Assembly (NCBI GenBank): GCA_046733295.1
Contig: JBKPOY010000026.1
Span: forward strand, 1 to 64,000
DNA length: 64,000 nt
From: 13-2-20CM-68-14 sp046733295
GTDB taxonomy: Bacteria; Actinomycetota; Thermoleophilia; Gaiellales; Gaiellaceae
Direction: 5' to 3'
Every line of letters begins with the position of its first letter. Positions within the stretch are counted from its first letter, which is position 1. Shown here piece by piece: positions 50,747 through 60,696 of the stretch. The translations under genes were made by a program, and so were the position numbers. The notes below the pieces were generated by a model. That model saw only the letters and a program-made list of their open reading frames with translations. It did no database searches and had not been told where the DNA came from.

Positions 50747-52242
50747 TGAGCGAGCTCGAACAACGCGGCGACCGTACGCCGATCCCGTCGGCATGGGAGT
50801 ACGCGCCGGCGCCGGAGTCGCGCGAGATCGTCGAGCTGCGCGAGCGGTACGGCCTCTTCGTCGGCGGCGAGTTCGTCGAGCCGCGGTCCGGCGAGTACTA
50901 CACGACCCTCGATCCCGCGCAGGAGGAGCCGCTCGCGGAGGTCCCACAGGCCGGGCCGGACGACATTCGCCTCGCGGTCGAGACCGCGCGCGAGGCGTAC
51001 GACAACGGCTGGTCGGCCGCGCCTGCGGCCGAGCGCGCCAAGTACCTGTTCCGGATCGCGCGGATCCTGCAGGAGCGCTCGCGCGAGTTCGCCGTGCTCG
51101 AGTCCCTGAATGGCGGCAAGCCGATTCGCGAATCGCGAGACGTCGACCTGCCGCTGGCCGCCGCTCACTTCTTCTACTACGCAGGCTGGGCCGACAAGCT
51201 CGAGTACGCGTTCCCGAACCGCCGCCCGCGGCCGCTCGGCGTTGCCGGCCAGATCATCCCCTGGAACTTCCCGTTGTTGATGCTCGCCTGGAAGATCGCG
51301 CCGGCGCTCGCCGGCGGCAACACGGTCGTGCTGAAGCCCGCCGAGACGACACCGCTCACCGCGCTCCACTTCGGGGATGTGCTGCGGCAGGCCGAGCTAC
51401 CGCCGGGTGTCGTCAACATCGTCACCGGTGACGGGCGCGCGGGGGCGGCGCTCGTGAAATCGGACGTTGAGAAGATTGCGTTCACAGGCTCGACCGAGGT
51501 GGGCAAGGCGATCCAGAGGGAGCTCGCCGGCACGGGCAAGAAGCTGACGCTCGAGCTCGGCGGCAAGGCCGCGAACATCATCTTCGACGACGCCGCGCTC
51601 GACCAGGCGGTCGAGGGGATCGTCAACGGGATCTACTTCAACCAGGGCCACGTTTGTTGCGCCGGCTCGCGGCTGCTCGTGCAGGAGTCGATCTACGAGC
51701 CGGTGATCGAGAAGCTGAAGCGGCGCCTGACCACGCTGAGGGTGGGCGACCCGCTCGACAAGAACACGGACGTCGGCGCGATCAACTCGCGCCAGCAGCT
51801 CGACAAGATCGAGGAGCTCGTGGCTGCGGGCAAGAACGAGGGCGCCGAGATCTACCAGCCGCCGTGCCGCCTCCCCGAGAAGGGTTACTGGTTCGCGCCG
51901 ACGGTCTTCACCAACGTCGCCCAGAGCTACCGGATCGCGCAGGAGGAGATCTTCGGGCCCGTTCTCTCGGTGCTGACCTTCCGGACGCCCGACGAGGCGG
52001 TCGAGAAGGCGAACAACACGCCGTACGGCCTGTCGGCCGGGGTCTGGACGGAGAAGGGCTCGCGGATCCTCTGGATGGCCGAGCGCCTGCAGGCGGGCGT
52101 GATCTGGGCGAACACGTACAACCGGTTCGACCCGGCCTCGCCGTTCGGCGGCTACAAGGAGTCCGGCTTCGGCCGCGAAGGCGGCCGGCATGGGCTCGAG
52201 CCGTACCTCGAGTTCGAGGGCGCGGAGGCTTTCGGTGGCTGA
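50746..52242 (+). CDS. Aldehyde dehydrogenase, catalytic (ALDH16-type N-terminal half)
   Basis: 498 residues, complete ALDH fold. PWNFPLLMLAWKIAPALAGGNTVVLKPAETTPLTAL (NAD-binding), ITFTGSTEVGK-like IAFTGSTEVGKAIQ, the general base Glu in LTLELGGKAANI, and the nucleophile C304 in GHVCCAGSR. All catalytic residues are present. A 24-residue N-terminal extension precedes the fold. Translationally coupled to deoC and to the next, degenerate ALDH gene, which suggests that it uses deoxyribose-derived aldehydes and works with the next product. Confidence 0.9.
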   Translation: MSELEQRGDRTPIPSAWEYAPAPESREIVELRERYGLFVGGEFVEPRSGEYYTTLDPAQEEPLAEVPQAGPDDIRLAVETAREAYDNGWSAAPAAERAKYLFRIARILQERSREFAVLESLNGGKPIRESRDVDLPLAAAHFFYYAGWADKLEYAFPNRRPRPLGVAGQIIPWNFPLLMLAWKIAPALAGGNTVVLKPAETTPLTALHFGDVLRQAELPPGVVNIVTGDGRAGAALVKSDVEKIAFTGSTEVGKAIQRELAGTGKKLTLELGGKAANIIFDDAALDQAVEGIVNGIYFNQGHVCCAGSRLLVQESIYEPVIEKLKRRLTTLRVGDPLDKNTDVGAINSRQQLDKIEELVAAGKNEGAEIYQPPCRLPEKGYWFAPTVFTNVAQSYRIAQEEIFGPVLSVLTFRTPDEAVEKANNTPYGLSAGVWTEKGSRILWMAERLQAGVIWANTYNRFDPASPFGGYKESGFGREGGRHGLEPYLEFEGAEAFGG

Positions 52243-53053
52243 GCGCCGCGGCGGCACCGGTCGGCTGCCGGTCAAGAAGACCTACAAGCTCTACATCGGC
52301 GGCGAGTTCCCCCGCTCGGAGTCGGGTCGCACGTACGAGGCGGAGGAACAGAACGTCGCGCGCGCGTCGCGAAAGGACGTGCGGGACGCGGTCCGCGCTG
52401 CCGCCGCCGCGCAGCCGAAGTGGGCGGGGATGACGGCCTACAACCGGGCTCAGGTCCTCTACCGCGCCGCCGAGATGCTGGAGGCGCGGACGCCGGAGTT
52501 CGCGCGACTGACCGGCGACGAGGACGAGGTCAACGCCGCCGTCGATCGCTTCGTCTGGTACGCGGGCTGGGCCGACAAGCTCGCGCAGGTGCTCGGCTCG
52601 TCGAATCCGGTCGCCGGCCCGTACTTCAACTTCACCGTGCCCGAGCCGACAGGGGTGGTCGCCGTGCTCGCGCCCGAGGAGCCGCCGCTGCTCGGCCTGG
52701 TGTCGCGTCTCGCACCCGTGCTCGTCGGCGGGAACGCGGCCGTCGTGGCCGCCTCCGAGTCCCGGCCGCTTGCGGCGATCGAGCTCGCGGAGGTGCTCGC
52801 GACGTCGGATGTGCCCGGCGGCGTCGTCAACCTGCTCACCGGCCACCGCGAGGAGCTGGCGCCGGTCCTGGCCTCGCACATGGATGTCAACGCACTCGAT
52901 GTCACCGGGGCCAACGGCGACCTCGCCGAGCTCGAGCGCCTGGCGGCAGAGAACGTGAAGAGGATCGTCAAAGGCTCGGCCGAAGATCAGAGCCCGTGGG
53001 AGGTGGCAGGCTTCCTCGAGCTGAAGACGGTCTGGCACCCGGTGGGTGTCTGA
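52235..53053 (+). CDS. Non-catalytic aldehyde dehydrogenase-like protein (ALDH16-type C-terminal half)
   Basis: 272 residues. Similar to the first half of the ALDH fold (KTYKLYIGGEFPRSESGRTY; AQPKWAGMTAYNRAQVLYRAAEMLE; FNFTVPEPTGVVAVLAPEEPPLLGL). It stops before the catalytic Glu and Cys. Not a frameshifted fragment: it ends neatly with its own C-terminus, LELKTVWHPVGV. The size and order match the pseudo-ALDH domain at the end of ALDH16 proteins. GTG overlaps the upstream stop by 8 nt. Confidence 0.75.
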   Translation: MAERRGGTGRLPVKKTYKLYIGGEFPRSESGRTYEAEEQNVARASRKDVRDAVRAAAAAQPKWAGMTAYNRAQVLYRAAEMLEARTPEFARLTGDEDEVNAAVDRFVWYAGWADKLAQVLGSSNPVAGPYFNFTVPEPTGVVAVLAPEEPPLLGLVSRLAPVLVGGNAAVVAASESRPLAAIELAEVLATSDVPGGVVNLLTGHREELAPVLASHMDVNALDVTGANGDLAELERLAAENVKRIVKGSAEDQSPWEVAGFLELKTVWHPVGV

Positions 53054-53075
53054 CCCGGCTTGCCGCCTCTCTTAG

Positions 53076-53117
53076 AAGGCGCATCCAGCCTCCTCCCCGC
53101 GGCGAGCCTAGCGAGGA
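53076..53117. repeat. 42-bp dispersed element, intergenic copy
   Basis: 38 of 42 positions match the element at 25034-25075 in the fbiC linker. It sits between the ALDH-like gene and the TrpC-like gene, where a CTCCTC/GAGGAG inverted pair is visible within it. Confidence 0.7.
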
Positions 53118-53160
53118 GATGCTCGCGCATGGGTGACGAGATCGGTGAGAATTCGCGCCG

Positions 53161-53751
53161 GTGAGCGGACCGCGTCGGTTCAGCCAGGCGATCTCCGAGG
53201 GCGACGGGATCTCGCTGATCGCACAGGTCGACGAGCCTGCGGCTGCGGCCAGGGTCGAGGCCGACGGCGCCGAGGCGATTCTCGTGCCACGCGGGCGTGA
53301 GGCTCGACTGGCTGAGATCCGCGACGCGACGAGCCTGCCGATCATCTGCCACTGGGGCGGGCGAGGCGACCAGCTCGCCGGGGCGGACGCCTGCGTGCTG
53401 GAAGCCCGGGGCGACGGCGACCGCGAGTCGTTCGAGCATGTGCAGCGCGAGCTCGGCGACGGCTTCGAGCTCGCTCTCTGGATCGAGGACGAGGAACAGC
53501 TCGAGACCGCGCTCGAGGAGCTCGACCCGGAGATCTTCGTGCTTGCAGCCGGGGAAGCACGGGGGGAGGAGGCACTCGAGCAGGTTCTCGATCTGCTGCC
53601 CGACGTCCCCGCCGGCAAGCTCGCGATCGCGGCCGTGGGCGCCGTCGACCGCGACGATGTCGGCTCGCTCGAGCGCGCCGGATTCGACGGGGTCATCGTC
53701 GACGTCGGCAGCGTCGCAGGCGCAGCCGGCGAGCCCCCGCCCGAGGTGTGA
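53161..53751 (+). CDS. TrpC/indole-3-glycerol-phosphate synthase-like small barrel protein
   Basis: 196 residues. RRFSQAISEGDGISLIAQVDEPAAAARVEADGAEAILV and IAAVGAVDRDDVGSLERAGFDGVIVDV resemble the phosphate-binding and strand-8 regions of IGPS-like TIM barrels. The catalytic Lys/Glu motifs of true TrpC (for example KRASPSKG) are absent, and the protein is about 60 residues short. Probably a barrel protein of another or lost function. GTG start; GAGAAT lies 8 nt upstream (leaderless). It converges with the DDAH-like gene. Confidence 0.5.
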   Translation: MSGPRRFSQAISEGDGISLIAQVDEPAAAARVEADGAEAILVPRGREARLAEIRDATSLPIICHWGGRGDQLAGADACVLEARGDGDRESFEHVQRELGDGFELALWIEDEEQLETALEELDPEIFVLAAGEARGEEALEQVLDLLPDVPAGKLAIAAVGAVDRDDVGSLERAGFDGVIVDVGSVAGAAGEPPPEV

Positions 53752-53754
53752 CCG

Positions 53755-54617
53755 TCAGCCTCTGAGCAGGGGGCAGGTGAGGCAGGTCGGCCCGCCGTCG
53801 CCCTTCGAGAGCTCGTTGCCCTCGTGGACGAGCACCTCGACGCCGGCGGCCTCGAGACGGCGTCTGGTCTCGGGGTTGCCGTCGACCGCGAGCGCCACCC
53901 GCGGGGCGAGCGCGAGCACATTGCAGCCCAAGCTCTCGAACTCCTCGTCGGGGACGGCCACGACCTCGATTCCGCGCTCGGCGAAAAGCTGCGCCAGACG
54001 CGTCGGCAGAAGCGGTGGGTAGGCGACGACGAGGTCGTCGGCGAGGGGGCTGAGGAGCGAGAGGAGATGCATCACCTCGGCTTCGCCGTGCCAGTGCGGG
54101 AGGTCGAACGTGAGCACGTCCAGCCCCGATACCCGCTCGAGCTCGGCGGCGCCTGCCTCGTTCGTCCGGTAGCCGAGGCCGACGAGAAGCGTCCGCTCGT
54201 CGAGGCGGACCAAATCGCCACCCTCGGCCAAAGCGGGCTCGGCAAGGCGGCCCGCGATGGGGACCCCCGCGCGCGCGAGGTCGGCCGCGAGCGCGTCCGG
54301 CTCGCCGCGGCGGCCGCGCTTCCCCGGCCTCAGCAGGACGCCACCGTCGTCGGCGATCAAGGCGGGATCGAAGACGTAGATCGCATCCGGATCGCCTTCC
54401 GGCCCCTCGTCGGCCAGCACGACCTCCGCGCCGGCATCGGCGAGCAGCTCGCAGAGGGCCTCGTGCTCGCGCGCGATCGCGGCGGCATCCGGCTCGGCGC
54501 GCCAGCCGTACTCGCGCCAGTGGCGCAGGTCGGCCTCGCGGGGTGCACCAAGCAGGACGCGCCGCAGGGGAGCCGTCATCGACGGCACGCCGTGCACCTT
54601 CGGCTCGGCGACGCTCA

Positions 54618-54618
<1 letters not shown>
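53755..54618 (-). CDS. Dimethylarginine dimethylaminohydrolase/amidinotransferase-like protein
   Basis: 287 residues, the beta/alpha-propeller fold of guanidino-group-modifying enzymes. PDAIYVFDPALIADDGGVLLRPGKRGRRGE, then ALAEGGDLVRLDERTLLVGLGYRTNEAGAAEL (the G-G-D block), the catalytic His in FDLPHWHGEAEVMHL, and the nucleophile Cys near the end (C279 in GPTCLTCPL). Likely hydrolyses dimethylarginine or a related guanidino compound to citrulline. ATG overlaps the pfkA stop (TGATG), so it is co-transcribed with pfkA. Confidence 0.82.
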
Positions 54619-55655
<1,037 letters not shown>

Positions 55656-55700
55656 TCTGGTGAACGAGTCGGACCGGCGAGAAATCTCGCCACGCGCAGG

Positions 55701-55786
55701 TGCCGAAGGTGGGAGTCGAACCCACACGGAGCTTTCGCCCCACCGGATTTTGAGTCCGGCGCGTCTGCCAGTTCCGCCACTTCGGC
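55701..55786 (-). tRNA. tRNA-Leu (anticodon CAA)
   Basis: 86 nt. The acceptor stem GCCGAAG pairs with CTTCGGC, a 5-bp anticodon stem CCGGA/TCCGG encloses the loop CTCAAAA with anticodon CAA (reads UUG), and a long variable arm follows, as class II tRNAs need. The T loop is GTTCGAC. The 3' CCA is not encoded. Confidence 0.95.
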
Positions 55787-55928
55787 GCTCACGAAGAGTA
55801 ACCTCGAGCAAGGTCCGGAGCGGCTCGTCGGGCGCGGCAAGACCGCGCTCGTGCCGAGCCGGACAACGGCGTGGAAGAAAAAGAAGGGGGCGTGTCGTGG
55901 AGCCATGACTTCACCCTCCCCTTCTCGC

Positions 55929-55957
55929 TTGCGAGCGTCCGCCCGCGCCCTGATACT
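55929..55957 (+). promoter_or_regulatory. Promoter of the system-2 binding protein gene
   Basis: TTGCGA (55929-55934), a 17-nt spacer and GATACT (55952-55957). The transcript would have a 73-nt leader ending in GGAGGAGG before the GTG. The rest of the 250-bp gap after the tRNA holds nothing else I can identify. Confidence 0.6.
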
Positions 55958-56036
55958 TCCGCGAACGATGCGGAATCCCGGTTCCAACGGCCGGGGCTCT
56001 CTCGGTTGGCGGGACAAGGGCAACGGAGGAGGAAGA

Positions 56037-57404
56037 GTGACGAAGCGTTTTTCGATCGGAATGCTCCTCGCGGTCGTCGGATCGCTGGCGTTGATCGCGG
56101 CCGGCTGCGGCGGCGGAGGAGACAACGAGAGTGGGTCGAGCGGCGGCGGCAACGTCAAGGCTCTGCCGGCGTCGTCGTGCGGGCCGATCCAGTACAAGGG
56201 TGAGGGCGACCCCGACTACTTGATCGCGTCGGACTTGCCGCTGATCGGCGGCTCGCGGACGCAGACGATCCAGATGAACAAGGCGATCGCCTACCTGCTG
56301 GATCAGCAGGACTGGAAGGCCGGCGACAAGAAGATCGCGTTCCAGGCGTGCAACGACGCGACCGCTCAGCTCGCGAAATGGGATCCGACGAAGTGCAGTG
56401 CGAACGCGCACGCGTACGCCGGCAACAGCAGCTTGATCGGCGTGATCGGCACGTTCAACTCGGGCTGTGCCGCGATCGAGATCCCGGTCTTGAACCAGGC
56501 GCCGGGCGGCGGACTGATGCTGCTCTCGCCGGCGAACACCTACGGCTGCCTGACGGAGCCGTGCGCCGGGGACGAGCCTGAGAAGTACTACCCGTCCGGC
56601 AAGCGGACGTACGCCCGCGTCGCGCCGAGCGACCCGAACCAGGGCGCCGTCGACGCGAAGTTCCTGCAGTCGAAGGGTGTGAAGACCGTCTACATCCTCA
56701 ACGACAAGGAGGCCTACGGCCTCGGTGTGGCCAAGAACTTCAAGGGCGCGGCCGAAGCGCTCGGCATGAAGGTTCTCGGCTTCTCGGCCTACGATCCAAA
56801 GCAGCCGAACTTCCAGGCGACCTTCACGCGGATCAAGGGCACGAACCCGGACGCCGTCTTCATCGGCGGCCTCATCGACGAGAACAGCGGCCAGCTGATC
56901 AACGACAAGGTCGCGGTCCTCGGCGACAACAACAAGGTCAAGCTGATGCTGCCCGACGGCTTCACGACCGACGCCGCGTTCCAGCGGTCGGAGGGCGGGA
57001 CGCCCAACGCGAACGGCGCCTACTTCACCGTCGCGGGTGTCGGGATCGACAAGTACAAGGGTGCCGCGCTCAAGTTCATCGACGGCTTCAAGAGCCAGCT
57101 CGGCGGCAAGCCGGTCGACCCGTACGCGATCCTCGGCGCGCAGGCCGGTGCGGTGATGCTCGACGCGATCGACAAGTCCGACGGGAGTCGGTCTTCGGTG
57201 ATCGACGAGGTCTACAAGACCAAGGTCGAGGACGGCCTCATCGGCAACTTCGAGCTGAACGAGAACGGTGACCTGACCGGCGCCAACGGCGCTGCGCTGC
57301 TGTACACCGTCTACGTGGGGAAGGGGAACCACCTCACGACTCTCCTGACGACGAGCCCGGAACCGAAGCTCGTCGAGGCGGCGCGCAAGGCCGCCGCGGG
57401 GTAG
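56037..57404 (+). CDS. ABC transporter substrate-binding lipoprotein, LivJ/K-type (system 2)
   Basis: 455 residues. The signal peptide ends in a lipobox LIAAGC with C24, followed by a Gly/Ser linker, so it is membrane-anchored. The type I binding fold includes YLIASDLPLIGGSRTQTIQMNKAIAYLL, LIGVIGTFNSGCAAIEIPVLNQA and KRTYARVAPSDPNQG. Four Cys in the mature part (SSCGP, QACND, TKCSA, YGCLTEPC) suggest disulfides. GTG 56037 is set by GGAGGAGG. It is the first gene of the second liv operon; a strong terminator-like hairpin follows. Confidence 0.9.
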   Translation: MTKRFSIGMLLAVVGSLALIAAGCGGGGDNESGSSGGGNVKALPASSCGPIQYKGEGDPDYLIASDLPLIGGSRTQTIQMNKAIAYLLDQQDWKAGDKKIAFQACNDATAQLAKWDPTKCSANAHAYAGNSSLIGVIGTFNSGCAAIEIPVLNQAPGGGLMLLSPANTYGCLTEPCAGDEPEKYYPSGKRTYARVAPSDPNQGAVDAKFLQSKGVKTVYILNDKEAYGLGVAKNFKGAAEALGMKVLGFSAYDPKQPNFQATFTRIKGTNPDAVFIGGLIDENSGQLINDKVAVLGDNNKVKLMLPDGFTTDAAFQRSEGGTPNANGAYFTVAGVGIDKYKGAALKFIDGFKSQLGGKPVDPYAILGAQAGAVMLDAIDKSDGSRSSVIDEVYKTKVEDGLIGNFELNENGDLTGANGAALLYTVYVGKGNHLTTLLTTSPEPKLVEAARKAAAG

Positions 57405-57411
57405 CCAAACC

Positions 57412-57446
57412 GACGGAGGGGAGGGTCGACGGCCCTCCCCTCCGTC
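57412..57446 (+). terminator. Strong hairpin between binding protein and permease genes
   Basis: GACGGAGGGGAGGG and its exact 14-nt complement enclose TCGACGG, followed by TT. This should terminate or stabilise most binding-protein mRNA, with partial read-through into the permeases, a common way to make excess binding protein. Confidence 0.8.
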
Positions 57447-57447
57447 T

Positions 57448-57453
57448 TACAAT
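57448..57453 (+). promoter_or_regulatory. -10 box before the system-2 livH gene
   Basis: TACAAT, a near-consensus -10, directly after the hairpin. It could restart transcription for the permease and ATPase genes. Confidence 0.45.
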
Positions 57454-57539
57454 CCCCGGCCATCGCGACCGAAGCCCGCACCGAACCGCCCTCGCCGCTC
57501 TCCGCGCTTCGCGCTCGGCGGCGACCGGCGCTTCTGTCC

Positions 57540-58529
57540 GTGCTGGGGGTTGTCTTCGTCGTGCTGCTGTTCGTGTGGCTTGCGATCAACCTGGTCAAAG
57601 AGCCCCAGGACTTCTTCAACGTCGCGCTGATCGGCTTCACGACGGGCTCCGTCTACGCACTCGTGGCGCTCGGCTACACGCTCGTGTACGGGATCCTGCA
57701 GCTGATCAACTTCGCTCACGGGGATGTGTTCGCACTGAGCGGTCTCGTCGCCAGCACCTTCATCGTCACCATCTTCGGGCTCGACGAGAACTCGGCCGCG
57801 CTGACGATCGTGGGCGGGCTCCTCGTGACGTTCATCTGCGCGGCCGCGTTCGGCGCGATCGTCAACTCCTCGATCGAGTTCGTTGCGTACCGCAGGCTCC
57901 GCAGTGCTCCGAGGCTCGCCGTGCTGATCACCGCGGTCGGGATGTCGTTCATCGTTCAGAACATCTCGCTGGCGATCTACGGCGTGAACTTCCGGAGCGT
58001 GCCGCCGCTGATCCCGGGCTCGGACGTCTTCACGATTAACGGCGTCCACTACGGATGGGACTCCCTCTTCGTCGTGCTCGTCACCGCGCCCGTGCTCGTC
58101 CTGCTGAGCTGGCTCGTCAAATCGACGCGCCAGGGCAAGGCGATGCGCGCGACGTCCCAGGACCCGGAGGCGGCTGCGATCATGGGCATCGACGTGAACC
58201 GGACGATCTCCTTCACGTTCGTCCTCGCGGGTGGACTCGCTGGCATCGGGGCTGTGCTCTATCTCGTCGAGTTCAACATTCGGTACGACACGGGCTTCCA
58301 GCTCGGGCTGATCGCCTTCACGGCAGCGGTGCTCGGAGGAATCGGAAACCTGACCGGCGCGGTCCTCGGCGCGATCCTGATCGGCTTGATCCAGGCCTTC
58401 AACGAGGGGCTTTCGTGGGCGGCTCCGGGGAGTGACTGGACCAGGTCGATCGTCTTCGGGATCCTGATCGCGATCCTCGTCTTCCGCCCGGAGGGCCTGC
58501 TCGGCGAACGCACGCCGGAGGGTGCGTGA
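57540..58529 (+). CDS. livH: Branched-chain amino acid ABC permease, LivH-type (system 2)
   Basis: 329 residues, about eight transmembrane helices. IGFTTGSVYALVALGYTLVYGILQLINFAHGDVFALSG, then RATSQDPEAAAIMGIDVNRTISFTFVLAGGLAGIGAVL and AAVLGGIGNLTGAVLGAILIGLIQ, all LivH hallmarks. GTG 57540 is the first ordinary start. The frame is open with plausible sequence (ATEARTEPPSPLSALRARRRPALL) back to 57462, 8 nt after a -10 box, so the N-terminus could be longer. Confidence 0.88.
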   Translation: MLGVVFVVLLFVWLAINLVKEPQDFFNVALIGFTTGSVYALVALGYTLVYGILQLINFAHGDVFALSGLVASTFIVTIFGLDENSAALTIVGGLLVTFICAAAFGAIVNSSIEFVAYRRLRSAPRLAVLITAVGMSFIVQNISLAIYGVNFRSVPPLIPGSDVFTINGVHYGWDSLFVVLVTAPVLVLLSWLVKSTRQGKAMRATSQDPEAAAIMGIDVNRTISFTFVLAGGLAGIGAVLYLVEFNIRYDTGFQLGLIAFTAAVLGGIGNLTGAVLGAILIGLIQAFNEGLSWAAPGSDWTRSIVFGILIAILVFRPEGLLGERTPEGA

Positions 58530-59866
58530 TGGGCCCGCGCGGCCGCCAGGCGCGCGCGTACGCCCGCGTTCACGCCGACCGCCTCGCCGAGCGGTCCAAG
58601 CTCGATCGTGTCGGCGCGCAGTGGCGGCGGATTCCCTCCCGATACCGTGGCTGGGCGCCCCTCCTGGTGCTCGTCACCCTGGCCGTGACGTACCCGTTCT
58701 ACGTCTCGAGCCTGCCCGGCAACGTCCCCCTGATCCTGTCGTTCCCAGGGCTCCACTCGTCGGTGACGATCCTCGTCTTCGTGATGATGGCGGTGGGCCT
58801 GAACATCGTCGTTGGGTATGCCGGGCTGCTCGACCTGGGCTATGTCGCGTTCTACGCGATCGGCGCCTACACGGCTGGCTGGTTGGCCTCGGGTCAGTTC
58901 CAGCAGGTCAACGTCCACGTCGGCTCGATCGGCCTGGCGCCGAGCGCGCGGGGCATCCACATCAACATGTGGCTGGTGCTGCTGATCGCGGCGCTGCTGA
59001 CCGCGATCGGCGGGATCCTGATCGGCCTGCCGACCCTGCGGCTGCGCGGCGACTACCTCGCGATCGTCACGCTCGGCTTCGGGGAGATCATTCCGCAGTT
59101 CGTCCGCAATGCGGACGCCGAGGGGTTCGGCGGGTTCGACCTGACGCATGGGACGTTCGGAATCAGCCCGATCGACTCGCTCGGTTTCGGGACGAGGCTG
59201 CACGACACCGTGGGCCTGCCGGAGAGCTACTCGCAGTCGTTCAACGCCGACCGGCTCTTCTTCTGGACGGTGCTGGCCCTGCTCCTGATCACGGTCTTCT
59301 GCTCGATGCGCCTGCGCGACTCGCGCCTCGGGCGCGCCTGGATCGCGATTCGCGAGGACGAGACGGCCGCCGGGGCCATGGGCATCCCCCTGATGCGGAC
59401 GAAGACGTGGTCGTACGCGATCGGCGCCTTCTTCGGAGGCATGGCCGGCGCCTACGTCGCGACGTTCAACCAGGGCGCGTTCCCGAGCCAGTTCGACTTC
59501 AACATCTCGGTCTTCCTGCTCTGCATGGTGATCCTCGGCGGGATGGGGAGCCTCTGGGGCGTGGTCGTGGCGGGGACGATCCTGGCCTGGCTGAACGTCG
59601 AGGGCCTCGCGAACATCGGCACCTGGCTGAACAACAACACGCCGCTCGACATCGAGGTCCCGAAGTACGAGTTCGGGATCTACGGCGTCGTCATCGTGCT
59701 GATGATGCTGTTCCGGCCCACCGGCCTGATTCCCGAGCGGCGGCGCAAGCGGGAGATCGAGGAAGGGACCCGGGGCACGCTCGACGAGCCGCTCTACGAG
59801 ATGCGCATGGCCAACGAGCCGGGCGCCGGCGAGCGCGGGTCGCCGGGGAGGCAGCCGCGGGGATGA
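58526..59866 (+). CDS. livM: Branched-chain amino acid ABC permease, LivM-type (system 2)
   Basis: 446 residues. An N-terminal 50-residue basic cytoplasmic segment, then about nine transmembrane helices. VGLNIVVGYAGLLDLGYVAFYAIGAYTAG and GLPTLRLRGDYLAIVTLGFGEIIPQFVRN are LivM hallmarks. The coupling loop is IAIREDETAAGAMGIPLMRTKTWSYAIGAFFGGMAGA. Starts GTGATG with two possible start codons overlapping the livH stop. It ends overlapping livG (ATGA). Confidence 0.88.
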   Translation: MMGPRGRQARAYARVHADRLAERSKLDRVGAQWRRIPSRYRGWAPLLVLVTLAVTYPFYVSSLPGNVPLILSFPGLHSSVTILVFVMMAVGLNIVVGYAGLLDLGYVAFYAIGAYTAGWLASGQFQQVNVHVGSIGLAPSARGIHINMWLVLLIAALLTAIGGILIGLPTLRLRGDYLAIVTLGFGEIIPQFVRNADAEGFGGFDLTHGTFGISPIDSLGFGTRLHDTVGLPESYSQSFNADRLFFWTVLALLLITVFCSMRLRDSRLGRAWIAIREDETAAGAMGIPLMRTKTWSYAIGAFFGGMAGAYVATFNQGAFPSQFDFNISVFLLCMVILGGMGSLWGVVVAGTILAWLNVEGLANIGTWLNNNTPLDIEVPKYEFGIYGVVIVLMMLFRPTGLIPERRRKREIEEGTRGTLDEPLYEMRMANEPGAGERGSPGRQPRG

Positions 59867-60696
59867 GCGAGACGCCGGCAGCCGCAGGGATGAGCGAGAC
59901 GCCGGAGACGCCGCCCACGCTCGAGGGCAACCTGCTCGTCGCCGACCGCGTCCGCAAGGAGTTCGGCGGCCTGCTCGCCGTCAACGACCTGACGTTCACG
60001 ATTCCGGAGCGGGCGATCGTCAGCCTGATCGGGCCGAACGGCGCGGGGAAGACGACCTTCTTCAACATGCTGACCGGTCTCTACCGGGCCACCTCGGGTG
60101 TGATCATCTTCGACGGCCACGACGTGACGGCGAAGCCGCCGCACGCGATCACGAAGCTCGGCGTGGGGCGGACATTCCAGAACATCCGTCTCTTCCCGCA
60201 GATGACGGCGCTCGAGAACGTGATGGTCGGGATGCACTCGCGGCTTCGCGGAGGCATCCTCGGCTCGATCTTCGGAACCCCTCGCGTCCGCCGTGAGGAG
60301 CGTGAGGCGACCGAGCAGGCGCGCGAGCTCCTCCGCTTCGCCGGGCTCCGCCGGGTCGACGACGAGCTTGCCGAGAGCCTCGCCTACGGAGACCAGCGTC
60401 GCCTCGAGGTCGCGCGCGCGCTCGCGACCGATCCGAAGCTCGTGCTCCTCGACGAGCCGACCGCCGGCATGAACCCACAGGAGACGGTCGCCTTCATGCA
60501 GTTCGTGTCGGAGCTACGGGAGAAACGCCCGATCGCGATCCTGCTGATCGAGCACGACATGAAGGTGGTCATGGGCGTTTCGGAGCGGGTAACGGTGCTC
60601 GACTACGGCGAGAAGATCGCCGAGGGGACGCCGAAGGAGGTCCAGCAGGACGAGCGTGTGATCGAGGCGTACCTCGGGAAGGCGGCGACCGCATGA
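59863..60696 (+). CDS. livG: Branched-chain amino acid ABC transporter ATPase, LivG-type (system 2)
   Basis: 277 residues. Walker A GPNGAGKTT (57-65), Q-loop RTFQNIRLF, the LivG signature LAYGDQRRLEVARALA, Walker B KLVLLDEPTAGMNP, and the LivG tail DYGEKIAEGTPKEV, IEAYLG. The first 18 codons include a tandem duplication: ATGAGCGAGACGCCGG occurs at 59863 and again at 59890, giving two in-frame starts, and either may be used. Livestock of motifs otherwise matches system 1. Confidence 0.9.
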   Translation: MSETPAAAGMSETPETPPTLEGNLLVADRVRKEFGGLLAVNDLTFTIPERAIVSLIGPNGAGKTTFFNMLTGLYRATSGVIIFDGHDVTAKPPHAITKLGVGRTFQNIRLFPQMTALENVMVGMHSRLRGGILGSIFGTPRVRREEREATEQARELLRFAGLRRVDDELAESLAYGDQRRLEVARALATDPKLVLLDEPTAGMNPQETVAFMQFVSELREKRPIAILLIEHDMKVVMGVSERVTVLDYGEKIAEGTPKEVQQDERVIEAYLGKAATA

